Source of the DNA: Latrodectus hesperus
Taxonomy: Eukaryota > Arthropoda > Arachnida > Araneae > Theridiidae
DNA length: 64,000 nucleotides
Direction: 5' to 3'
NCBI GenBank assembly: GCA_037975125.1
Contig: CM075852.1
Coordinates: 19,934,025-19,998,024, forward strand
The stretch's first letter is position 1; every line of letters starts with the position of its first letter. Below the pieces are notes generated by a model. It was not told the DNA's origin. It did not search any database and worked only from the letters and a program-made list of their open reading frames with translations. Positions 1 through 10,310 of the stretch are shown here, in pieces. Made by a program: the position numbers and the translations under genes.

Positions 1-1752
1 TTAGTTATATGGCCTTCAAAATTTTAAGTATCAATGATTTATGAACTAATTTGCAGAAATTTTATATATATAATGCATATAATCTTACTAATATTATTTT
101 TTTTCATAAACCTTATATTATTAAAATTTATTTACTCTTTTTCTAAAATCTGTTTGAATTTTTGTAAATGTAATTATAAACACAATATCAGATGTTGCAT
201 TCATAAGTCAAATGTAGGACTCATTCTGCTTGAAAAAACTATAATACAACACACTTCTAAGTATTTCTGCTTATTTGGATTTTAACAGCTGTATTAACGC
301 TAACATTTTTAAAGATTACACTAGTAATACATTTTTTCAAGAGAAAACATTTATTGTTTCTGGTACTAATTGTTGGTTTTTAAGTTGTCCTGATTTATGA
401 GATAAATTTTTTTGTCTTGAGTTGTTGGTCATGATCATAATCACAAACTCCTAAAGGAAAAATCTTGTATTTCTTCAAAAAGTCAAAATAATGAATAATT
501 AACTTTAATATATTTCTTTTTAAAAATGGGCAAACTTCATGCTTATTCTTATTTATTAATGAAAAAAAGAATTTCTCTGACTATAAATTATTTTTTGTTC
601 GAATCCAAATTCACTATAGAACATTTATTAAGATACTTTAAATTCGATTTTCAGGAAAGCAAATTGAACGTTGACTATAAAGTTGTTCAACCGAAAGAAT
701 TTTATATTTTAATGTTTTATTTCTTTTTCATTTTGTTAAAAACTCAACTTTCTCTTGTATGAAGAACTATATGAACCATGACAGTAAGATCTAACTTTTA
801 ATACTTTTATTTCTAATCTCTATCATCAAAATGCATGCAAACTTTGACTAAAAAAAAAAAAAACAATCTAAGTACAAAATCACAATTTTACGATTATAAG
901 GAAGCCAAAACTGCCGTGGTGGCATAATAAACTCAGAAAATTGAGAAAGCTTTTAAATTACAAACACAGAAGAGAGTATTAAGGATACTGTTGATCTTTG
1001 TGAGAACACAAAAAAGACAAATATTTATATTTAAAAAGACATTTTACCAGTAAATTGAAAGAAACTCAAATCCTGGGAAGAAATTGGTCATTTCAGGCAT
1101 GCAGTATTTTTGACAATAGAATTACTGAAAAACACATAAATACCAAACTAATAATTATTATATTGTATTTATCACTAAGCCACAGTAATTAAACTTAATT
1201 TTCAGTTAACTTATAACTATACTTTCAACAAATAGATTGTTCATTAAAATTGTCAATTTCTTAATTGTCACTACTGTTTATTGAGGTAGAAAAAAATGTT
1301 GGAAAGGGGGGGGCGATGCGAGAGAAGTTCGAGCGGAGGTGCGTCGCCGCATACATGGAAGATTAGTTACCTGAAGTTAAAATAAGTTATTTATAGTTAA
1401 TATTTAAATTAAAAAACCGTTTTGCTTTTTAAGACCAAGTAGAATAAACTTCTAATCAAACTATATTCAAATGAGAAATGTAATTGTGCAGAGACTAATA
1501 CCTCAGAGGATTTATCAGTTTCTCGGAAGTAAATATGAAGCTCTACAAAAAAAGTTGATGTTTTGAAAACCTCTGAAGAATATAAAACTTAATCCTGGAT
1601 TCTTTGGGTATTATTTTAATATTTTCACTTTCTTTATAAGTTTGTTATTAATATTTTATTACTATAGTTTTTTATATTTTTTTAGATCCTCCATAAAATT
1701 TGGAAAAGAAAATTTCTCAGAAGTTTCAGATTTTAAATAAATTTGTTATCAG
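1..1752. other. No gene recognised; AT-rich
   Basis: Very AT-rich sequence with stop codons in all frames. The open frames at 34-285 and 526-762 are T-rich, low-complexity and match nothing I recognise. The only compositional oddity is a short G+C-rich island at about 1303-1352, which contains a G-run and a CpG-rich stretch. Confidence 0.6.
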
Positions 1753-1787
1753 AGTAAGCAAAAAGAAACATTTTCTTTTTGCTTACT
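1753..1787. repeat. Perfect 16-bp inverted repeat with 3-nt loop
   Basis: The arm at 1753-1768 (AGTAAGCAAAAAGAAA) is exactly complementary to 1772-1787, with loop CAT. It lies just upstream of the non-LTR retrotransposon remnants. It could be the end of a small foldback element or a chance duplication. There is no sign of function. Confidence 0.75.
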
Positions 1788-1799
1788 TAAAAGAAACAA

Positions 1800-2090
1800 G
1801 TCTTTTGACCCAAAATCAATGTAGATTTATTTCTTAATTTTACTGCTACAATAGCCCTTTTAAAATGTATTGGTTTTGATGAAGAGAAAGCATATTTTTT
1901 TAAATTCCTAGTAATGGGCATTTTATTAGAGGTCAAACGTACATTTAATGCTGCATGGTGGCTGATCATTTGGAAACAAATTAAAGTCCAAATGAATAAT
2001 CTTCGTTTGAGAAAAATTATTCTACTGAACTGAGACAGCCTTCTATCGCAGCAATAAGATTGTGACATCCTTATTGATGTTAATGCTACT
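1800..2090 (+). pseudogene. Possible R1-like reverse transcriptase fragment
   Basis: A conceptual plus-strand translation around 1900-2050 gives a stretch with 'FNAAWW' followed by 'LRLRKIILLN'. This resembles the R1-clade reverse transcriptase region that normally reads 'AFDNAWWP' followed by a 'sylsdR'-type segment. Stops and frameshifts break it every 30-60 codons. It could be the 5' part of the LINE remnant that follows, or an unrelated older insertion. The assignment rests on a short motif and is weak. Confidence 0.3.
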
Positions 2091-2159
2091 TCTAATAGAT
2101 GATTGATATATTTTAGCAACCTTTTTAGCGTTTCTAGTCTTATTAGTAACCCTGCACCA

Positions 2160-3855
2160 GGGACAAGCAAACGTACGGGAGGCCTTACCTGCACTAACTG
2201 AGGCTGAGCTGGTCCTTAAATTACTGAAGTTAAATAAGGCTTCAAGCCTTCGTGTACCAGCCGAACTTTGGTAGACATTTGAAAGATAAAAACAAATGAT
2301 TGTCCATATGGAATAATGAAAAACTACCAGCAAAAATCAGACTCTTGACATTTTATGCTCACTTTTTTAAAAAAAGGGAGACCCAACTCGATGCCCGAGG
2401 CATTAGTCTATTGAAGACTAAAGTTTTTTCAACTATCCTTTTCAACAGAATTTTACTTTGAGATTATTAGTGACTATCAATGTGTATTCAACAAGAAGAA
2501 ATCCTCTCTTGCACAAATCCTTAATTCGCGTAAATTCTTGTAAAATCTTAGAGAATTTGGAATTCAATTACACTATCTCTTTATTGGCCTCAAAATTTCA
2601 TTGACTTGATTGTGTTAGTCATGACTTTTTACTTGTAACTCGTACTGAGCTCCAGGGCAAACTTTTAATTCTAATTAAAACCACTTCGTATGCAGTTTCT
2701 TGTATAAAATTACATGGCTGTTTGATAGAGTTTTTTGTGATAAAGAATGGTGTGAGACAGGGAGATGCTCTTGATTGCCTGCTTTTTAATCTTGCCTTGG
2801 AATGGATAGTTGTCAATTTAGGCATCAACAACAGAGGTACCATATTTACCAAAACTGTGCAACTCCTTCCTTATGTTGCTGAGCTGGCCGCCGAATGGTT
2901 AGCGCTCTTGCCTTCAGTTCAACAATTCGTGGGTTCAAACCACATTGGGCATGGATGTTTGTAGTGGTTCGGAATCCACTTTAAACCGTAGGTCCCGGCC
3001 CTCGTGTGCAAAAAATGACCGTTGAGCGACAAACAAACCAGATCAACCAACCAACCTTCCTTATGTTATGATATCGTGATCATTGTACTCACAATGAATA
3101 CTATGCTGAAGATTTGTTTTGTCCTTAAAAAATAAACAGAGAAACTCCACCGTCTTATTAAAGAAGACGAGACTAAATACATGTCAGTAAAGATCTGGTG
3201 ACATTTAAATATTTAGAGACTGAGTATTATATATTTGAAATATGGTTAATGATTGTCTATATTTAAGCTGAAATATCAATGCTCAAAATGATGAAGGCAT
3301 TGAAGTTAAAAGACTAATTTTGGCAGTTAATCGATGCCTTCATGGATTACATAACTTTTTAAATTTAAGTTTATCTGAAAAACATTAAAATCACTTTATG
3401 TAAAGTCCTTATCAGATCTGTGTACTATGACTTGTGGACATTTACTAAATCCCAGGCATGTCTGTTTTTGAAGAAAAGCTCTGAGAAAAAAGTCTGTATT
3501 GTAAATTGAAATGAAGTCTGGAGACGTTGACATAGTTTTGAACTATTCAAATTAGTTAAGGATTTAGATATCGTCAAATTCATCAAGATTAGTCGTATGG
3601 AATTTGTGGGCTACATATGCAGAACGGATGCCTTATCATTAACATTCAAATTTTTCGATCTTTGGGAACTAGAGAAAGGGGTAGGCACACAGGGGTTGGG
3701 ATGGATGGACTATGTGCAGAGGAATTTCAAGATCCTAAGAATTACTAATTAAGAGGTCAATTGCAAAAAAAGTTTAGAATAGAAGTAAGTTATTGGGAAG
3801 GTTTTGGTTCATTATGGGCTGTCGTACCAATAGAGGAAGAGGCAGTCTGCATTTT
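2160..3855 (+). pseudogene. Decayed non-LTR retrotransposon (LINE) ORF2
   Basis: Fragments in all three plus frames line up in the order of a LINE reverse transcriptase. An 'aALtEaE..LKlnKAsslrvPAELW' segment lies near 2185-2270, followed by 'WNNEKLP' near 2310. 'IISDYQCVF' is near 2460, and the motif 'GVRQGDALDCLLFNLALEW' at about 2749-2805 matches the conserved RT block before the YADD site. The catalytic region near 2865-3085 is split by a SINE. After it come 'EDETKYMSV' (about 3167) and a C-terminal 'DIVKFIKISRMEFVGY' near 3555-3610. The end near 3790-3850 corresponds to the 'KVL.HPGLS' terminus of these elements. The 3' half resembles the LINE fragment at 59.1 kb, so both probably belong to one clade, which I cannot name. 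Many stops and frameshifts: long dead. Confidence 0.75.
2878..3054 (+). mobile_element. tRNA-derived SINE, head C, inserted in LINE
   Basis: The 5' part is tRNA-like, with an A-box-like run (GGCCGCCGAATGGTTAGCGC) and a B box (GGGTTCAAACC), ending in the CATGGATGT junction seen in other SINEs here. The body holds 'AATCCACTTTAAACCGTAGG' and 'GAGCGACAAACAAA', and the 3' end is (CAAC)n-like. A perfect 13-bp duplication CCTTCCTTATGTT flanks it at 2865-2877 and 3055-3067. The interrupted sequence is the RT catalytic region of the LINE, so this SINE is younger than that LINE. Confidence 0.88.
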
Positions 3856-4043
3856 TGACCTTTAAACTATCAATTAGTTGCTAAATGTTAAAATTAAAGC
3901 TAGTAAGTGTTAACAGTTAATACTATGGGATGCTTTATAGATCTTTTGTTCTGTACCTGAACTTTTGATGATATTCTGCAATTCACTATTTGAAATTCAT
4001 TTACCTTCTATTACTATAAGAATTGCTCTTACTTGTTATTTCA

Positions 4044-4215
4044 TGTTGCGCCGAGCAGGAACCCAATGCTTAGCGGCCTTTCTTTATGTTAAACAGTTCG
4101 TGAGTTCGAATCCCACCTTTATCATGGATGTTTGTAGTGGTTAGGAATCCACTTTAAACCGTAGGTCCTGGTCTAATTAGCCATCGTGTGAAAAAACTGT
4201 TGAGAGACAAACAAA
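4044..4215 (+). mobile_element. tRNA-derived SINE, head C, diverged copy
   Basis: The same layout as the copy at 2.9 kb: a degraded A-box area, B box GAGTTCGAATCC near 4092, the junction CATGGATGT, then 'AATCCACTTTAAACCGTAGG' and 'GAGAGACAAACAAAT'. It keeps 'GGTCTAATTAGCC', which the 2.9-kb copy has lost. Flanking repeats are imperfect (CTTGTTATTTC and TTTGTTGCTTC), which fits an older insertion. Confidence 0.75.
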
Positions 4216-5290
4216 TCAAAACAATTTGTTGCTTCTGATCACAGAAAGTCTTGATTATAATATGAGATGTGTGAAATCACAAGCTACTTGTTAAAAATCT
4301 GATAAATTTTACTCGGAAAATGACAAAAAATTGTATGCAGAGAAAACATCTTAAGATTATCAGCGATAGTGTACCAAAAATTTATATCTAAACTTATAAA
4401 GATTATTATGCAAATATGCAATCTTAGCTTTCTGCATAATTCTACGCTAAACTATAATTCATATAACGTACATGTAGAGCAAACATTCTAAGTACATTTT
4501 CCTGGGTAACAATATTATTTGGAAAATTAACACCTGTTGTATTAAAAATTATTAATAGGGCTTATCTGGCAATTTTATGTTTCACTAATAAAAATTGACG
4601 AAGTTATTATATTTTAATGTATCCAGAAAGAGAATTAAGTTCACAATTGGTTCAAAGATAATGGTTTTACATGGAACTAAATGTTTCTAGACACAATTTT
4701 TTACGACTTTGTTTCATTTGGCATTCTTACAATTAATTTAAGGCTATAATTTTTTTGTAATCTCAAAATTAAAAGAATAGCTTTATAATTTATTATAACA
4801 TAAAGAGCTTAACATTTCTTTGTCCTATTTTCAGGCAATATTTGTGTGAATATTTTTCTATGGATTCTGAAACAGATATAATATCACATTATATTATTTT
4901 TAATAACTGTAGACAAATTATGTATGCATACATACATATATTATATTGTATATTATATATATGGATAACAGAGAAAAAACTTTAAATTTATTCGGACAGT
5001 TATAATAATTAAGCAGATGACCTTACTCTATTTTGGAAGATATTAAACAAAACACCTAAGAAAGTAATCTACCCAACAAAAATTCTGTTAGATCCAGCGT
5101 TACAGTCGCATTAAATCAATCATTTGTCTTACGAGATTTGTTTTTAGAAATTTTGATTCATCAGATAAAATATCTTATTATATATTCTTTACAATATCTT
5201 ATTAAAATATCTTATTAATATATTCTTTACAATATGAAAATTACTTAAGTGTTACATTAATTTTTATTTTATTTATTTTGCCATTGTGTT
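4216..5290. other. No gene recognised
   Basis: AT-rich non-coding sequence without an open frame of note. A small direct repeat of an ATATCTTATTA-type unit lies at about 5165-5235. Confidence 0.6.
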
Positions 5291-5608
5291 GCGTGTCATT
5301 ATTGTATTCATTGAAATATTTGAAACTGTTGCTTAGCAATTGTTTAAAGAAAAAATGCTGACCATAGCGTCTGTATCATAATTGCATTATAACAAATCGG
5401 TAGATATAGAAAAGAGTTAAAGAAAAAGCTATTAGTGGAAATTTTTGTCGCGTGTCATTATTGTATTCATTGAAATATTTAAAACTGTTGCTTAGCAATT
5501 GTTTGAAAAAAAAAAACTGCTGACCATAGTGTCTGTAGCATAATTGCATGATAACAAATCGGTAGCTATAGTAAAGAGTTAAAGAAAAAGCTATAATTGG
5601 AAATTTTT
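5291..5608. repeat. Tandem duplication, two 159-bp units
   Basis: Unit 1 (5291-5449) and unit 2 (5450-5608) both begin GCGTGTCATTATTG and share nearly the whole length, including 'CTGTTGCTTAGCAATTG' and 'ACAAATCGGTAG'. About a dozen substitutions and small A-run indels separate them. It looks like a segmental tandem duplication; neither unit is coding. Confidence 0.85.
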
Positions 5609-6556
5609 CCTATTTTCTTTTTCGTAATACAGAAATTTTGACACATTACGTTTTGTGACTTTTTAGCGATAGTGTATTATAGGGTGTGATTTTCATTTCT
5701 AAGTTCATTCTAAATAATCTATACTAGTTTAACTGGAACATATACGGCGTAAACTGGATTATTAAACTCTACAAACAACCATATCTCCGATCAAACCTAC
5801 GAACTATTGAACTTTAAGGTTATAAAGCGGTAGAGCCATTCAAGTAAAAATGGCTTTTCCTTTAGCAAAATTTTAAAATTTACTAAATAATGCAAACATC
5901 AAAAGTATTCTTAAGATCATTTTGTTGTCTTGAATTTAGACAGATTTCTTTGCATTCATTCTCATTTTTAGTTTATATTGTTCTCAATTTATTGATAAAT
6001 ATCAATAGTATGTTATTTTAGATTTTGAAGGAAATAAAAATATTTTGAATGATGAATATACAAAGAATTAAAATGACAAGACAGGCATTTTTTTGTTTCA
6101 TTAAAATATGACCCAATACTTTCAACTTTTATTGTATAATATCATGATATAATGTCCCAGTCTCTTATTATTATTGGTAAAAATCTGGTTACTGGATGAT
6201 AGTGTTATAGAACCTTGATTTCAAGTGTTCACATGTTTGATTCCTACCTTAGATACGAATTTTTCTAGTGATATGATATGTATAAATGCTAGTTTTTAAG
6301 TTTTGTCAAATTAGCTTTTGTGCAAAAATTGATTATAATAAGACATATATATTAATAATAACAAAACTCGAAATAAGACCAAAAAACTAAAATAAAACTT
6401 AAATTTTATCGAACTATAAGATTCCTAATATATAACATTGTAAATTTTTTACTAGCCATTTTCATCTCGTTTTCTATAATTACAAACAGTTTAATATATA
6501 GAATGGTATTTTTTAACTTCTCTCGTAAGTTTATTGTAAGTTTTTTTTATATAAAA

Positions 6557-6814
6557 TTTTAGGCACAGGTGCCGTATAATCTATGCGCCAAATTCTGAGA
6601 TTGGCGATTTTTTTTGGATTTTCTTATGTATCTGGCAACCTTGTTACGTGATACATATGGAGACCTATAAGAATTATGCAGAAAATTCTATTTTAGTAAC
6701 CCTAGTATTTACGTGATCGCGCACGTCATGAACGTCATCTTGGCAACATTTCTTCATCGCCAAAAAAGTTAAGAATTTGGAATCGTGGATTATACGGCAC
6801 TTGTGCCAAAATTT
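6557..6814. mobile_element. MITE with ~25-bp terminal inverted repeats
   Basis: The left end (about 6557-6581) carries TTAGGCACAGGTGCCGTATAATC. Its near-complement is at the right end (6788-6814), differing by an A/G change and a 1-base indel. Subterminal sequences are also inverted: CCAAATTCTGAGATTGGCGA near 6588 against a near-complement at 6763-6785. The element is about 258 bp with no coding capacity. The termini do not match a superfamily I can name, and the target duplication is unclear because the flanks are A/T runs. Confidence 0.75.
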
Positions 6815-7491
6815 AAAACTTTCTGGTATACTTGTTGTCATGGAGAAAGGAATATAAGTTCCTTCCTCCTCCTTATGTTCCTTCCTCCATGCTTGTTAAG
6901 AAATTACTCGGCGCAGTTTACCTTTTAGTGTAAAAAGTAACTATAGATCGACAAACTAATTGATTTACACATGCATTAATTACAACACCATAATTTTTAT
7001 GAATTTTTGCTTAAAATGAATTTGTTTTCAGATTGTTTTTAAATATTATGTGTACATATAACTTCATATGGATTATATTAAACAGTTAATGATAATATTC
7101 TTTCTTATATTTTCTTTTCTCTTTGGATTATTTATTAATATGGAAATATTTAGGTTTCAAAAAGTTTAACTTATTGATAAATGAATAATTTTTAGCAAAA
7201 CATTCAAAAGTCATTGAATATTTCACACATATATATTTCGATCTATATATATTGTGCTTATTTTTTGCACAGTATTCTCTTCAATGTAGTTTCAACTCAT
7301 AAAAAATACTTTTTTTTTTTTATCTTGGTATCACATTTTTCAAAAGTTTGTTTTTAGAAATTGTCTTTAATTTTGTTCTGTTCTAAATTAAAAATATAAA
7401 TAGAATTGATTTAATTTACTTGATGCTCTATAATTGTTTTTCCCATGAGGTTCTGCATATAGGGTAGGGAGTTGATTTTAACTAAGTAAGC

Positions 7492-7494
<3 letters not shown>

Positions 7495-7545
<51 letters not shown>
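7495..7545. repeat. (TA)n microsatellite
   Basis: About 25 uninterrupted TA units. Confidence 0.95.
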
Positions 7546-7548
<3 letters not shown>

Positions 7549-7645
7549 CTGGCTGTCAAACACACGGATTATTGAATTGAAAGCTAGAATGCTGTGCCAT
7601 TAAGCTAAAAATGACAACAGGAATTATTTTGCTTTATAAAATTTT

Positions 7646-7715
7646 AGCAAATTTAAAGCATTATTTAAATTTGCAAATTATTTTTTGCAAATTTAAATAA
7701 TGCTTCAAATTTGCT
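7646..7715. repeat. 32-bp inverted repeat, 6-nt loop
   Basis: The arm at 7646-7677 begins AGCAAATTTAAAGC and pairs with 7684-7715 with one mismatch; the loop is TTATTT. The sequence contains repeated AAATTTGCAAA-type modules. A cruciform-capable palindrome of this quality in AT-rich DNA may be a recent inverted duplication. Confidence 0.85.
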
Positions 7716-7866
7716 TAAATGCACATTGCGGTTTAATTTTCAAAAGAATAGTAAAATTAATGACTGCAAGCTAATCTGTGTAATAAATATCGAAATTAAA
7801 AAAAATTATTGAATTTTTGAATAATTTCAAAAAAAAAAAAATGAAGCGTACGCACACAGTATATGT

Positions 7867-7886
7867 AATTAATAACACACACACAC

Positions 7887-7917
<31 letters not shown>

Positions 7918-7950
7918 CGTATGTATGTGTGTGTGTGTGTGTTATTAATT
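7867..7950. repeat. Palindromic compound microsatellite
   Basis: AATTAATA(AC)n on the left is mirrored by (GT)nTATTAATT on the right, around a central (GTAT)n core. The unique flank AATTAATAACAC is inverted too, so the hairpin is more than a pairing of the two repeat types. Confidence 0.85.
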
Positions 7951-8829
7951 ATATATATATGTATATATATTAATCAATTTTTTATAAAATTTAATCAAAT
8001 GCCAAATGAATAGTAATATGATAATACGAAATATAGTAAACAGATGGAACATATATTCAGTAGGTAGTTCAAAATTTAAAAGAAACAGAATAAAAGAACA
8101 TAGAATAAATATATTGTATATAGTTGTAATATAAATTGAAATGCATAATATTATGCATTTTATAATATATTTTTTTACCCAAAGATAATCGAAAATTCTA
8201 AATCATACAGGATTTTTTTTAAGTGCACAGTTGTACATTGAAAGTTACAATCAATACTTATTGAAGCATCTTAAGTGACAGTGCGAGTGTGTTGATCTCT
8301 CTGCAGTAACAGATTCTTTATTTTGACTTCCATTTCGTTTGGTAATCATTAATCGTATTCGGTATCTGCGAAACTTTAGAGTTAAGAATATTTTATAAAA
8401 CTTTCCCTTTCAAACATAATGCACACGAACGTTTGGCATGGAATTTAAGACATCCAGCCAGAAAAGTGCCTGATATTAATTCTAAAACATGTGAATCATA
8501 TGGGATCTACCATCCTCTCGTGAAAAACAAGTATTCCTCCAAATGCCTTGAAGTGCAGCGCAGCCAGTCTGTCACATGAGATCGCATTCACACCATCGCA
8601 TAAAAAATTCAGTGGGTGATCGTTTAACGAACATACCGTTGCAAGACAATTTTCTTTATCCGAACTGTTCGTTAACCTATCATCGATTTACCATAGATTT
8701 TTTTTGGGGGGAAATCGATGAATTCGTTCTGCAGTCTCTAAAATTAAGTTAAAAAAGGATGAATAATTTCTTAGTAAGTTTATTAAAAATAATACGTAGA
8801 CTTAATCTTCGCATATTAATAAGTTCTTT

Positions 8830-9098
8830 GCCGCCCATCTTGTCTAGTGGTCAGTGTGCCTGACTGCGGATAAGGAGGTCCTGGGTTCGAATTCCGATTC
8901 GTGCATGGATGTACTTTCTCTCTTGTCTTTGTCCTTTCCTTGTATGAATGAGGTGTGAATGGTTGCCTACCCTATAAACGGGTACCTATGGCATGTGTGT
9001 ACTGAGGAAGTCGGACTCCACATCAAAATAGGGTTCAGTTGGAAAAGTGGAGCAGCGCATCCCATATTGTTCCTGCCTAGCTGGCATACGACAACAAC
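8830..9098 (+). mobile_element. tRNA-derived SINE, head A, tail alpha
   Basis: The head starts GCCGCCCATCTTGTCTAG with A box TCTAGTGGTCAGTGTG and B box GGGTTCGAATTCC, then CATGGATGT. The middle is a TC-rich tract, GTATGAATGAGG and CCTATAAACGGGTACC. Tail alpha begins ACTGAGGAAGTCGGACTCC and ends CTGGCATACG(ACA)n. TSD AAGTTCTTT is at 8821-8829 and 9099-9107. It is a Pol III-type element without coding capacity. Confidence 0.9.
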
Positions 9099-9108
9099 AA
9101 GTTCTTTA

Positions 9109-10036
9109 CATTTTTCGTTTATTGAGCGTTAAAGAGCATGTTCTATGTCGACTGCTTTTCTCTCTTTTTCAAGATTTCCCGAAAGTAATTAATAGCATTG
9201 TCGTAAAGTGATTAATAACACTGTTGTTGCCATCTGGAATTCATTATTCAAGACTACTTATGAGACAGTGAATGAACAAGGGTTGGAAGTTCTCAAAAAC
9301 AAATTAGTTTCTGTTATGGTGTAAATTAGTTGATGTTTAACTTTTTTCAGAAGGCATTTTTTAAAAATAACATTTATTGCAAACAACACAGCTTACAAAG
9401 AAACAAAGCAATTAAGGAGGACTGAAACAACACGTCCTCTTAGCATGAGATTTAGAGAGCAAGTGCTCTGCGTTCGGTTCAAATCTCACTGAGAGAATGT
9501 ATAAACCGTGCCTACAAAGTGTTCTGATTGGTTGGGTACATTTCATGAAGTTAATACCAATTGGAACACAAATTTGATAGACATGTTTTTAGTTTCACCT
9601 TAGCAATTTTCAGTTTTACTTCGCGAATTCAAGTATTATGTAAAAATTCAAGAGTTTCTCAGAAAAGATGTGATGAGTCACCTCAATTTCTTAGAGCAGT
9701 CGCGATGAGTCACCACACTGTTTTGAATGTAATCAAAACCGAAACTGATAGTCTAATTTGGCTATAAATATTTTATTGATGTAAAACTTACTGGATCCCA
9801 AATGACAGCAACATTAGTCAATATTGCCTCAATGACATTTAATATTGAGGAAATATTAATGATGGAATAACTGTATTCAGTGACTCCGAAATATCGTTAT
9901 AAATATCTTATTCGATATTTTTGTTTTCATTTTAGATTTCAATTACGAAGATTTTAATAAAATTATTTTTAATTTTGAATAAATTTTCATGGCTATAATT
10001 TTGCTAGATATTGCAAAAACATATATTAGAAGATAT
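9109..10036. other. No gene recognised
   Basis: AT-rich. A tRNA-like B-box run (CGGTTCAAATCTC) near 9475 may be the stub of an old SINE. The 68-codon open frame at 9561-9767 has no recognisable family. Confidence 0.5.
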
Positions 10037-10310
10037 GTTGTTGTTGTCGTGTGCCAGTCAGACTGGCAATATGGGGTGCGCTGCTCCACTTTTCCAACTG
10101 AACCATATTTTGTTGTGGAGTCCGAGTTCCTCTGTACACACATGACATAGGTACCCGTTTATAGGGTAGACAACCATTCACTCCATATTCATACAAGGAA
10201 AGGGCAAAGACAGGGTAGACATAGAAAGTACATCCATGCCCGAACCGGGATTCGAACCCAGGACCACCCTATCCGCAGTCAGACATGCTGACCACTAGAC
10301 AAGTTGGGCG
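10037..10310 (-). mobile_element. tRNA-derived SINE, head A, tail alpha (minus)
   Basis: Reverse-complement copy of the 8.8-kb SINE. The (TTG)n tail and 'GGAGTCCGAGTTCC' are on the left, and the B box GGATTCGAACCC and head ending GACAAGTTGGGC on the right. A possible imperfect TSD (AGAAGATAT / AGAAGTTATAT) borders it. Confidence 0.87.

Noticed and set aside
5291..5608. CRISPR-like or satellite array
   Set aside because: Only two long adjacent copies; no short repeats with unique spacers, and the window is eukaryotic.
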